Assembly (NCBI GenBank): GCA_949746285.1
Contig: CATJZH010000142.1
Span: 1 to 33,522, forward strand
DNA length: 33,522 bases
Source: an uncultured Clostridia bacterium
GTDB lineage: Bacteria; Bacillota; Clostridia; TANB77; CAG-508
Direction: 5' to 3'
In this document: positions 23,765 through 31,813 of the stretch, in pieces
How the letters are laid out: every line of letters starts with the position of its first letter
Position numbering within the stretch: position 1 is the stretch's first letter
Position numbers and translations under genes: made by a program
Notes under the pieces: model-generated
What the model saw: the letters and a program-made list of their open reading frames with translations, nothing else
Told to the model about the DNA's origin: nothing
Database searches by the model: none

Positions 23765-24997
23765 TTGGCAATAGGGGATATAATTGTTGGTATCGATATA
23801 GGAACCTCTAAAGTTAGTACTTTCGTTGGAGAAGTTAATAATTTCAATCAAATTGAAATTATATGTAGTACAAGCAGCAAATGTTCAGCAATTCAAAAAG
23901 GAAGAATTGTAGACGAAGAAGAACTAAGTATGGCAATAGCCAAAACAATTACAGAAGTTGAAGAAATTTCTAATTTACAAATAAATTCTGCTTATACAAC
24001 TATACCTGGCAAGTATATAACAATAGTTCAAAATAGTATCGTAAAAGAGGCAAAAGACAAATTGTCTGGAATATCAATAAAAGATGTTGCGTCAGCAATA
24101 ATTCAAGTTAGAGATATAGAAATCCCAGATGATAAAGTCTTAATAGACATAGTACCAGATAAGTTTATATTAGAAGATGGTAAAGCAGTAGAAGATCCTG
24201 TTGGCAAATTTAGTAATAGTTTTACATTAACTGCACAAATTATATTAGCAGAAAAAGAATATATAAGACAACTAACATCTATATTTAAAAAAGCTGGAGT
24301 AGAAATTGATGGTGTTGTTCCAATATCATTAGCAGAAAGAAACTTAGTTTTAGATACAAATGAATTAACAGATAATGTTATGGTTTTAGACATAGGGGCA
24401 GGAAATACAGAAATAGGAATTTTTAATGGTTCAACTTTTGTGTATACAAATACTATTTCTTTAGGTGGAGACAATATTACGAGTGATATATCATATGTAT
24501 TAAACATATCTAATGAAGAAGCAGAAAAACTAAAAAGGCAATATGGTTTGGCACTAAAATCTTTTATAGATAATGACAATAATATAGTGTTAAATACCTG
24601 TAGAAATGTAGATTCTAAAAATACAACAATAAAAAGTTCAGAGCTTATAGAAATAATTGAAGCAAGAATTGAAGAAATATTTACTTTAGTTAATAAAGAT
24701 ATAATTTCAAATGGAATAAAAAATAATATAAACAATGTAATATTAACAGGAGAAGGAATTACTAATATTAACAAAAGTGATATGGCAGGAAAAATAATTT
24801 TAAATATTCCTGTAAAAATTTCTACTGGAAGACTTGTAAGCACAGTAAAATCTACTTATAGGGTAGGATATGCATTAGTAAGATATATAGCAGCAAGGCC
24901 TTATGCAAAAACAGTTTCTAGCAGTATATCTGTAAAAACAGAGAAAAATTTACTAAAGACAGTTATGGAAAAAGTAAAAGATTTTTTCTATTCATAA
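23765..24997 (+). CDS. ftsA: Cell division protein FtsA
   Basis: An actin-like ATPase that tethers FtsZ to the membrane, about 410 residues. The first phosphate loop is VGIDIGTSKVSTFVGE, the second VLDIGAGNTEIGIF, and the adenosine region is VILTGEGITNI. The C-terminal stretch LLKTVMEKVKDFFYS is the amphipathic membrane-targeting helix. The frame opens at an ATG at 23750 that belongs to GGAGGAG, the ribosome site for the TTG at 23765, which is the better start. ftsZ follows 58 bases later. Confidence 0.94.
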   Translation: MAIGDIIVGIDIGTSKVSTFVGEVNNFNQIEIICSTSSKCSAIQKGRIVDEEELSMAIAKTITEVEEISNLQINSAYTTIPGKYITIVQNSIVKEAKDKLSGISIKDVASAIIQVRDIEIPDDKVLIDIVPDKFILEDGKAVEDPVGKFSNSFTLTAQIILAEKEYIRQLTSIFKKAGVEIDGVVPISLAERNLVLDTNELTDNVMVLDIGAGNTEIGIFNGSTFVYTNTISLGGDNITSDISYVLNISNEEAEKLKRQYGLALKSFIDNDNNIVLNTCRNVDSKNTTIKSSELIEIIEARIEEIFTLVNKDIISNGIKNNINNVILTGEGITNINKSDMAGKIILNIPVKISTGRLVSTVKSTYRVGYALVRYIAARPYAKTVSSSISVKTEKNLLKTVMEKVKDFFYS

Positions 24998-25055
24998 AAC
25001 AAGTTTTTAATTTTAATATATATAGTAAAGAGATTTAGAAGGGGGAAGTAATCTT

Positions 25056-26195
25056 ATGATTATGGATGAGAACGACTTGAATTATATGATGGATGGAACA
25101 GCTACTATAAAAGTTATAGGAGTTGGTGGTGCTGGAAATAATGCTGTAAATAGAATGATAGAAGCAGGAATAAGAAATGTAGAATTTATAGCAGTAAATA
25201 CAGATAGACAAACTTTAAATGAATCAAAAGCAGGTTCTAAAATTCAAATTGGAGAAAAGCTTACAAGAGGATTAGGAGCAGGAGCTAACCCAGACATAGG
25301 AGCACAAGCAGCAGAAGAAAGTAGAGCAGAAATAGCAGAAGTATTAAAAGGTGCAGATATGGTATTTGTAACAGCTGGTATGGGAGGAGGAACTGGAACA
25401 GGTGCAGCCTCAATAGTAGCTTCAACAGCTAAAGAATTAGGAATATTAACAATAGGTGTTGTAACAAAACCATTTACATTTGAAGGTAAAAAAAGATTAG
25501 CACAAGCTGAAAGAGGTGTAGCTAGTTTAAAAGGAAAAGTAGATACATTAGTAGTAATTCCAAACGATAAATTACTACAAGTAATAGATAGAAAAACATC
25601 AATGGTAGAAGCATTTAGAATGGCAGATGATGTTTTAAGACAAGGTGTACAAGGTATATCAGACTTAATATCAGTACCTGGTGTTATAAACTTAGATTTT
25701 GCAGATGTTAGAACAATAATGTTAAATCAAGGAATGGCACATATGGGAATAGGAAGTGCAAGCGGAGAAAATAGAGCAGAAGATGCTGCAAAACAAGCTA
25801 TTCAAAGTCCATTATTAGAAACTTCAATAGAAGGAGCAAGAGGAATTATAATAAATATTACAGGTGGAAGTGATATGGGATTACATGAAGCAAATACAGC
25901 AGCAGAATTAGTACAAAGAAGTGCAGATCCTGAAGCAAATATTATTTTCGGTACAGTTATAGATGACTCTATGGGAGATGAATTACAAATAACAGTTATA
26001 GCAACAGGATTTGAAAAAGAAGAAGAAAGAAAAACAAATACACAATATGAAAACATAGTAGCTGAAGCATGGAAGAAGAGAGGTTCAAATAGTATATCTT
26101 CTCAACCAATAAGTACTCCTCAAAGTGAATCATCAAATGGAGATTTAGATATCCCAACATTCTTAAGAAAGAATAGAGGTTTAGGAAATAAGTAA
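25056..26195 (+). CDS. ftsZ: Cell division protein FtsZ
   Basis: The tubulin-like GTPase that forms the division ring, 379 residues. The N-terminus has IKVIGVGGAGNNAVNRM, the tubulin signature is GMGGGTGTGAAS, and VIPNDKLL and the T7-loop region NLDFADVR are present. The C-terminal peptide LDIPTFLRKNRG, which binds FtsA and other partners, is intact after a short variable linker. The start at 25056 has an AAGGGGGAAG site. A strong terminator follows, ending the ftsAZ transcript before the sporulation genes. Confidence 0.98.
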   Translation: MIMDENDLNYMMDGTATIKVIGVGGAGNNAVNRMIEAGIRNVEFIAVNTDRQTLNESKAGSKIQIGEKLTRGLGAGANPDIGAQAAEESRAEIAEVLKGADMVFVTAGMGGGTGTGAASIVASTAKELGILTIGVVTKPFTFEGKKRLAQAERGVASLKGKVDTLVVIPNDKLLQVIDRKTSMVEAFRMADDVLRQGVQGISDLISVPGVINLDFADVRTIMLNQGMAHMGIGSASGENRAEDAAKQAIQSPLLETSIEGARGIIINITGGSDMGLHEANTAAELVQRSADPEANIIFGTVIDDSMGDELQITVIATGFEKEEERKTNTQYENIVAEAWKKRGSNSISSQPISTPQSESSNGDLDIPTFLRKNRGLGNK

Positions 26196-26223
26196 TATAA
26201 ATACCTAATTTTATCATATAAAG

Positions 26224-26263
26224 AAAGAAATAATCTATTTTTGTAGATTATTTCTTTTTTTCT
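26224..26263 (+). terminator. Terminator after ftsZ
   Basis: AAAGAAATAATCTA and TAGATTATTTCTTT form a perfect 14-bp stem with a 6-base loop and a T-run. Confidence 0.92.
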
Positions 26264-26273
26264 GCCTCATAAA

Positions 26274-26306
26274 ATGACAGTATTTTTAAAATTATAGTAG
26301 TAAAAT
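26274..26306 (+). promoter_or_regulatory. Possible spoIIG promoter with long spacer
   Basis: ATGACA (26274-26279) and TAAAAT (26301-26306) are 21 bp apart. The B. subtilis spoIIG promoter is known for an over-long spacer and dependence on Spo0A. No clear 0A box was seen nearby. Confidence 0.25.
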
Positions 26307-26338
26307 TATTTTATATTTAAACTAAAGAAAGGGACAAA

Positions 26339-27241
26339 ATGACTATATATTTAGATGTTGTATTTTTTGAAAATGTTGTTTTAAACTATATAATAATTTT
26401 ATCTACAGCATTAATAAGTAAGTCAAAAATTAACACCAAAAGAATAATATTATCAAGTATGATAGGAGGCATATTTGCAATTTTAAATTATATGGTAGAT
26501 ATGCAAATGTTTTTTAGCATTATTATAAAAATAATTATTTCAATAATAATGATATTAGTTGCATTTGAAAATTATCATATAAAGAAAGTATTTAAGCAAT
26601 TAGTTTTTTTCTATTTGGTATCATTTACTTTTGGTGGAATAGCATTTATGCTTTTATTCTTTGTCAATCCAAATAATATTATAGTAAAAGGAAATCATTT
26701 TGTTGGAACATATCCTATAAAAATTGCTGTATTGGCAGGTGGTATGGGCTTTATAATAATAAGCTTAGTAACAAAAATAATAAAAGATAAAATTAATAAA
26801 AAGATAATGATATGTGAATTAGAAATATTTTATAATGGAAAAGTTAAAAAAGTTAAAACTATGCTAGATACAGGCAATTTATTAAAAGAACCAATAAGTC
26901 AGGCTGATGTTGTAATAGTAGAAAAACATAGTCTACAAGGAATAGTACAAGATGAACTATTAAAAGATGTATCAAGTGTATTAGATGGAAATTTAATTGA
27001 AGAGAAAAGTAATTATTCATACAATTTTAAATTAATTCCCTTTTCATCTTTAGGAAATGATAATGGACTTTTAGTAGGCTTTAAACCAGATTACATAAAA
27101 GTATATGGGGAAGAAGAGTGTATACGAGACGATGTTTTAATAGGAATATATGATGGAAAATTATCTAGAACAAATATGTATACAAGTTTAATAGGTTTAA
27201 ATGTTTTAGACAATTCTAAAAAATTAGAAAAAATAGTTTAA
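26339..27241 (+). CDS. spoIIGA: Sigma-E processing peptidase SpoIIGA
   Basis: A 300-residue membrane-embedded aspartic protease that cleaves pro-sigma-E in the mother cell. Five or so hydrophobic segments fill residues 1-150, starting MTIYLDVVFFENVVLNY as in the family. The cytoplasmic protease domain has VKTMLDTGNLLKEP, with catalytic Asp177 in DTGN. Its substrate gene sigE follows 27 bases later, the classic spoIIG operon. An AAAGGG site precedes the ATG. Confidence 0.93.
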   Translation: MTIYLDVVFFENVVLNYIIILSTALISKSKINTKRIILSSMIGGIFAILNYMVDMQMFFSIIIKIIISIIMILVAFENYHIKKVFKQLVFFYLVSFTFGGIAFMLLFFVNPNNIIVKGNHFVGTYPIKIAVLAGGMGFIIISLVTKIIKDKINKKIMICELEIFYNGKVKKVKTMLDTGNLLKEPISQADVVIVEKHSLQGIVQDELLKDVSSVLDGNLIEEKSNYSYNFKLIPFSSLGNDNGLLVGFKPDYIKVYGEEECIRDDVLIGIYDGKLSRTNMYTSLIGLNVLDNSKKLEKIV

Positions 27242-27268
27242 ATATAAATTTGTTAAGGAGGTAAAACA

Positions 27269-28003
27269 ATGAATTTTTTTAAAACTTTTAAAAGTAAAGT
27301 AATGAAGATACTTGGAAAATACTGCTATAGAGATAATATAAACAAATTTCCAGTTTTTTATATAAAAGGAAATCAAACTCTACCACCACCACTTGATAGT
27401 ATAGAAGAAGAAAAACTTTTGCAGAAATTGATGTTGGAAGATAAAGATGCAAAACAAATTTTAGTAGAGAGAAATTTAAGATTAGTCGTATATATTGCTA
27501 AAAAATTTGAAAATACAGGAATTGATTTTGAAGATTTAATTTCTATTGGAACTATAGGTTTAATGAAAGCAGTAAATACATTTAATGTTGATAAAAATAT
27601 TAAACTTGCAACATATGCTTCTAGATGTATTGAAAACGAGATATTAATGCAACTTAGAAAAAATACTAAAATAAAAAATGAAGTTTCTATAGATGAGCCA
27701 CTAAATAAAGATGGAGATGGAAATGAACTATTATTATCAGACATATTGGGTACAGATAATGATATAACTTCAAGAAAAATCGAAAATGAAGTTGATATGT
27801 CTTTACTTAAAATTGCTATAAGTAAATTAGATAGTAGAGAAAAATATATAATGCAGCTTAGATTTGGAATTGATGGAAATGGAAAAGAGAAGACGCAAAA
27901 AGAAGTTGCAGATATGCTTGGAATTTCTCAGAGTTATATTTCAAGACTTGAAAAGAAAATAATGAACAAAATGAAAAAGGAAATTATGAGTAAGACAGGA
28001 TAA
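27269..28003 (+). CDS. sigE: Sporulation sigma factor sigma-E (pro-form)
   Basis: The early mother-cell sigma factor, 244 residues. The N-terminal pro-sequence (about 30 residues, basic and amphipathic) leads to FYIKGNQTLPPPL, which aligns with the SpoIIGA cleavage region of pro-sigma-E. Region 2 is RNLRLVVYIAKKFENTG through LATYASRCIENEILMQLR, and region 4 is REKYIMQLRFGIDG with the QKEVADMLGISQSYISRLEKK helix-turn-helix. It follows spoIIGA in one operon with its own GGAGG site and is closed by a terminator. sigG, often next in clostridia, is absent here. Confidence 0.95.
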   Translation: MNFFKTFKSKVMKILGKYCYRDNINKFPVFYIKGNQTLPPPLDSIEEEKLLQKLMLEDKDAKQILVERNLRLVVYIAKKFENTGIDFEDLISIGTIGLMKAVNTFNVDKNIKLATYASRCIENEILMQLRKNTKIKNEVSIDEPLNKDGDGNELLLSDILGTDNDITSRKIENEVDMSLLKIAISKLDSREKYIMQLRFGIDGNGKEKTQKEVADMLGISQSYISRLEKKIMNKMKKEIMSKTG

Positions 28004-28032
28004 TTGTAAATAATTAATAAGAACTTAGTTAT

Positions 28033-28072
28033 AAAAGGAATGTTTCTTTAAAAAGATAACATTCCTTTTTAT
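28033..28072 (+). terminator. Terminator after sigE
   Basis: AAAAGGAATGTT and AACATTCCTTTT form a perfect 12-bp stem with a 13-base loop and a short T-run. Confidence 0.88.
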
Positions 28073-28083
28073 ATATCAAAAAA

Positions 28084-28142
28084 AGATAAACAAAGATAAA
28101 GAAAGATAAAAAAAATTTATCTTTCTTTATCTTTGTTTATCT
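28084..28142. repeat. 27-bp perfect inverted repeat made of GATAAA units
   Basis: Arms 28084-28110 and 28116-28142 are exact reverse complements around five A's. Each arm is itself three units spaced by about 10 bp (AAAGATAAA on the left, TTTATCTTT on the right). No T-run follows, and it comes after a complete terminator. A related tandem, two TTTTATCTTT units, occurs at 30511-30530. Confidence 0.85.
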
Positions 28143-28171
28143 GATTTGAAATTTTGTGCTAAAATATAATA

Positions 28172-28242
28172 GTTCTATATGGAAGTTTTAGATAGAACAA
28201 ATTTGCCAGTTGAAGAGTAAATAGTTTTAATATTCAATTGGC
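28172..28242 (+). promoter_or_regulatory. Structured leader of the small secreted-protein gene
   Basis: A TATAAT at 28165-28170 (no good -35) is followed by two potential hairpins: GTTCTAT with ATAGAAC (28172-28198), and GCCAGTTGAA with TTCAATTGGC (28205-28242, one G-U). They would fall in the 5' untranslated region. No known riboswitch class was recognised. Confidence 0.3.
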
Positions 28243-28302
28243 TAAATAAAGCAGGAAAATGATGTTAAAAGAAGAATGACAAAACAATAGGAGGATAACT
28301 AA

Positions 28303-28762
28303 ATGAAGAAAATGAAAATGCTTTTTTTAGCAACAATTATGTGCATCTGCACACTTGGAACAACAGTACTTGCAGCAGATGAAAAAGTAAGTACTACAGA
28401 GTATGACTTTGAAGTCACTCCAGATATGGTAGAAAATGGAGTAGTAACTTTATCAACTGCTGCAGTAGATAATACATTTAATGTAACAGGTTCTCACACA
28501 GGGAGCACGCGGACCTATCGAGGAAATACATTAAGATATCAAAATTACTGATACTAATGGTAGAGCTGTAGATAACATTATGGCGGTAAGATTATATAAA
28601 AGTAATGGAACCTTAGTAAATGAAAGTCAATTTTGGGCAAATGGTCAAGAGGTATCCAAAAGTGTTGAAATCTCTAATGGCGGTTCATACTATTTCCAAT
28701 ATCTTACTGCTTATGGTGCAACACGTGCTTTACGAGTACATATGATAATTAAAACATATTAA
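28303..28762 (+). pseudogene. Frameshifted small secreted protein
   Basis: Two frames together encode one exported protein of about 152 residues. The first frame (28303-28551) starts with a signal peptide ending TTVLA-AD and runs to LRYQNY-stop. The second continues as ITDTNGRAVDNIMAVRLYKS and ends IIKTY at 28762. Removing one A from the AAAA at 28541-28544 joins them as RYQ-ITDTNG without a stop. The joined C-terminal part looks like a small beta-sandwich. An AGGAGG-type site precedes the ATG. It may be a real mutation or an assembly error. The family is not recognised. Confidence 0.7.
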
Positions 28763-28810
28763 TAAAAATATCATTTTTCTGCTTTAAAAAGAAATCCTAG
28801 ATAGGAACTT

Positions 28811-28850
28811 ATAATTCAAAATCCAACTTTATAGTTGGATTTTGAATTAT
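28811..28850. terminator. 18-bp perfect inverted repeat between convergent genes
   Basis: ATAATTCAAAATCCAACT and its exact reverse complement flank TTAT. It lies between the secreted-protein gene and the convergent DUF4179 gene and probably ends both transcripts, although no long T-run follows. Confidence 0.6.
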
Positions 28851-28857
28851 ATAAAAT

Positions 28858-29904
28858 TTATATTTGATGTAATTCTATTAATAAATTCATTTTAGAGTTA
28901 ATAGGTAATTCTAAGAACAATATCTCTATATTATCATTATATATTCCTGTATTGAATTTTATATTATATATAGAAGAATTTTCAGTATTTTCATAAGAAC
29001 ATGTATCAAACGTATACTTTTTATTTAAACTATCATAAAGTTGTGGAGTTTGCATATGTATTGTATCAGAACTATAATTCTCATCAATTTCAATATGTAC
29101 TTCTAAAGTGGAAGCATTTAAAGTTATATCACTAGAAATAATATGTTCATTATAAACTGGTTCATATTTAATTATTTCTCTTTTAGAAAATATATCATCT
29201 AAAGTTACTTCGAGATCCCAGGTTCCATCTAAAGTTTCATTGTTATTTATTCTTAAACTATATATGTGAAAAATAAGTTTTTGAATAATTGGAAATTTTT
29301 CAGCTCCATATAATATAGAACCCTTGAATGTTGAATCATCTATCTTAATGGGTTTGTTTCCTAAACTTACACTATTTATAATTAAAGGTTTTTCAGTTAC
29401 AGGATTATCTTCATCGAATCTATAAAGTAAATTATCATTTTCATCTTTTAGTGTATATTCTTTTATTTCTATAAATTCAATGTTTTCAACATTTTTACAA
29501 TCATATACATAAGAAATGTCTAATTTTGAATTATCTAACAAAATATCATCGATTTTTATTCCTATATTTTTATCATAAACAAAATCTGTTTGTGGCTTTT
29601 GAATATATCCATTTTCTACGGCTTTATCAATAGATTCGGTTGAGTTATTAAAAGTTGATTTTACAAAATTAATTATATCATTTGCAAAAGTGATAGTAGA
29701 AGTAGTAAATATACCAATACATAATATAATAACAGCAATTTTATAAAAATTTATATAAGTTTTTTTCGTATCTGTTTTTTCTAAATTTTTTAAAGTTTCA
29801 TTAATAACAGATTTAGTTGAAGAAGGGATTTCATCTGAAACATTATTTTTAAAATACTCATAAAGAATTTTATCTATTTCATCATTATATTTATTTTGTT
29901 TCAT
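28858..29904 (-). CDS. DUF4179 membrane protein, probable anti-sigma factor
   Basis: A 348-residue single-pass protein. A cytoplasmic N-terminal part (1-52) precedes a membrane helix (about 53-74) and a large extracellular domain of DUF4179 type (DIINFVKSTFNNSTESIDKA, then repeated beta strands). Proteins of this layout next to ECF sigma genes commonly hold the sigma factor inactive until an envelope signal arrives. The frame opens at a GTG at 29913 inside the AGGAGGTGA ribosome site; the ATG at 29904 is the start. It overlaps the end of the sigma gene by 14 bases, so the two are translationally coupled. Confidence 0.8.
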   Translation of the reverse strand: MKQNKYNDEIDKILYEYFKNNVSDEIPSSTKSVINETLKNLEKTDTKKTYINFYKIAVIILCIGIFTTSTITFANDIINFVKSTFNNSTESIDKAVENGYIQKPQTDFVYDKNIGIKIDDILLDNSKLDISYVYDCKNVENIEFIEIKEYTLKDENDNLLYRFDEDNPVTEKPLIINSVSLGNKPIKIDDSTFKGSILYGAEKFPIIQKLIFHIYSLRINNNETLDGTWDLEVTLDDIFSKREIIKYEPVYNEHIISSDITLNASTLEVHIEIDENYSSDTIHMQTPQLYDSLNKKYTFDTCSYENTENSSIYNIKFNTGIYNDNIEILFLELPINSKMNLLIELHQI

Positions 29905-30429
29905 ATATATCACCTCCTATTTTTTTCTCTATTTTGTGTTTAGTTCGTAGTAATTTGCTTTTAAGTGTATTTTTATTCATATTTAAAATTTCTGATATTT
30001 CTGAAGTTGTTAGATTATATTTATAATGTAGTAATATAATTGTTTTTTCATCTATGGACAAAGAATTAATTAGTATATTAAAATCTAAATGATTGTTAAT
30101 AGTGTCTATTATATGTGTATTTATAATTTTTAAATTTTCAGTATAGGTTAATTTATTTAATAGTTTTTGGTCTTTTTTTCTTTTGATATATATAGAATTG
30201 CATTCATTTAAAAGTATTTTTATTATCCATGTTTCAAAATATTCTTTGTTTTTAATTTATTTAAATTTTTATAAATACGTATTATAGTTTCTTGTAGAGC
30301 ATCATTTGCATCGTCTTCATTATTTAATCTAACTAGAGCAATATTATAAAGTTTGGAAGAATGTATTTTTATTAATTTAGTATATGCGTCTGTATCTCCA
30401 TTTAATGCTTGATCTATAAGTTCATTCAA
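29891..30429 (-). pseudogene. ECF-type RNA polymerase sigma factor, frameshifted
   Basis: The start is a TTG at 30429 with GGAG upstream. Frame one gives 68 residues with sigma region 2 (ALNGDTDAYTKLIKIHSSKL, NNEDDANDALQETIIRIYKN) and then stops. The other frame continues without interruption from KEYFETWIIKILLNECNSI to region 4 (TTSEISEILNMNKNTLKSKL) and ends IGGDIYETK at 29891. Adding one base to the T5 at 30249-30253 restores a single product of about 179 residues reading NKLKNKEYFETW, a normal ECF sequence. Either the gene is inactivated or the assembly has an error. Its partner DUF4179 gene is intact. Confidence 0.8.
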
Positions 30430-30510
30430 TTATAAAATCTCCTTTCATCAAGTATATAAAGATTTTATCAGAAAAAACCTGTAAATAAAATAGAATGTGC
30501 GATACAAATT

Positions 30511-30530
30511 TTTTATCTTTTTTTATCTTT
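30511..30530. repeat. Tandem TTTTATCTTT x2 upstream of the sigma gene
   Basis: Two exact 10-bp units lie about 80 bp upstream of the sigma gene (AAAGATAAAA on its coding strand). They resemble the units of the inverted repeat at 28084-28142, at the same 10-bp spacing, and could be shared operators. Confidence 0.45.
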
Positions 30531-30668
30531 TCAACACTAAAAAAAATAATCATATATAATGTAGTTAATAGATAAAGTATGAGCATAATTTTAAATTTAC
30601 ATATAGATTTTAATATTTTTGAAAGGAGGTTAAATTTTATTAAAAATTAAAAAAGGAGAATTTATAAG

Positions 30669-31796
30669 ATGAGGAAAATTCATATTAAAATTAAACTTAG
30701 CTTATTTTTAGCTATAATTTTTATGTTACTTTTTGTCACAAAAAGTAATGCTGCACAAGAGTTTACAGAATTAAACAACAGATGTTTTTATATAAAAAAT
30801 GCTTATACAGGTCACTATTTAGATGTTAAAGATGGAATTGCTCAAGGAGGAACTAATGTACAACAATGTCAATATAATGGTTCATATGCACAGAAATGGT
30901 ATATGGTACATTTAGGAAATGGTGAATATATGATATGTAGTGATGTAGGTTCTACAGCTGAAGGAGAATCAGTAAGATTAAATTATTCGTTAGACGTAAG
31001 TAATGGTGTAAATGCTAATGGAACACAGATACATTTATGGAATAGTGTTATGAATGGAATAACTCAAACTTTTTCTTTTACCAAAACACTAAATAATACA
31101 TATATTATTTGGACAAAAGCTAGTAATTATACAAAAGTTGCTAGTTTGTCAGATAATTTATGTTCTGATGGTATAAATGTCCATCAATGGGAATATTCAA
31201 ATCATTCGCATGACCAATGGATTTTTGAACCTGTTTATAAATTTGAAAATATGGGAGTTGCCTATGCAAAGGCAAATTACAATAGAAAAGTAGATGCATA
31301 GCCTATTTTAAATGCTTATAAAGATGAGGAGGCAAACTTTGTTTCTCAATGTTTATTGGCAGGAGGGATACATCAAAATAATAATTGGTATATGAAGAGA
31401 AAAAATACTAATTATCAAACAATAGATACTGGAACTCAATTAAACAATTCTTGGAATACAACGAATTCTTGGATTGACCATACGAAATTTAAAGAAAATT
31501 TTTATGGTGATGGCAGGAAATGTGGATTTTTTAAAGGCTCATATGTATATGATCATCCAAATGTTGTAGGTGATAACGGATTTGGAAAGGGAGATGTTGT
31601 ACAATTTAGTATGTTTTATAATGGATTTATACAGGAGAGTTTCTTTACGTCTTATGTAACATTTGAAGATATTGGAATTTTTAATAATACAAGATATAAA
31701 GAACTATTTACAACTTATACAAATAATACAAATAAATCAGTTAGAAATTTATCTAATACGTATAAGGAATATTATATAGTTTTATATGATTTTTAA
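30669..31796 (+). pseudogene. Secreted ricin-lectin/amidase protein, interrupted and degenerate
   Basis: One frame of 376 codons broken by a TAG at 31299-31301. The first part has a signal peptide (ends SNA-AQ) and a ricin B-type lectin domain (about 35-195: FYIKNAYTGHYLDVKDG, YAQKWYMV, INVHQWEYSNHSHDQWIFEP). The frame continues past the stop as PILNAYKDEEANFVSQCLLAGG, an Amidase_6-like domain. In that family a D-C-x-N-F-V-S-Q motif supplies the nucleophile; here it is D-E-E-A-N-F. The expected His near the end is also missing (QESFF, YTNNTNKS). The lectin half could still be made and secreted; the amidase half appears dead. Confidence 0.7.
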
Positions 31797-31813
31797 AATA
31801 AAGGAGAAAATTA

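Noticed and set aside
24103..24843. 246-codon open frame on the minus strand
   Set aside because: It lies entirely antisense to ftsA, has low-complexity hydrophobic content typical of reversed AT-rich coding sequence, and has no ribosome site or family match.
28084..28142. Repeated GATAAA units considered as a CRISPR array
   Set aside because: The units are about 10 bp, have no spacers of constant length and are arranged as a palindrome; no cas genes are nearby.
28811..28850. Mobile-element end or attachment site
   Set aside because: The perfect palindrome is between convergent genes, has no transposase or direct repeats near it, and is explained by bidirectional termination.
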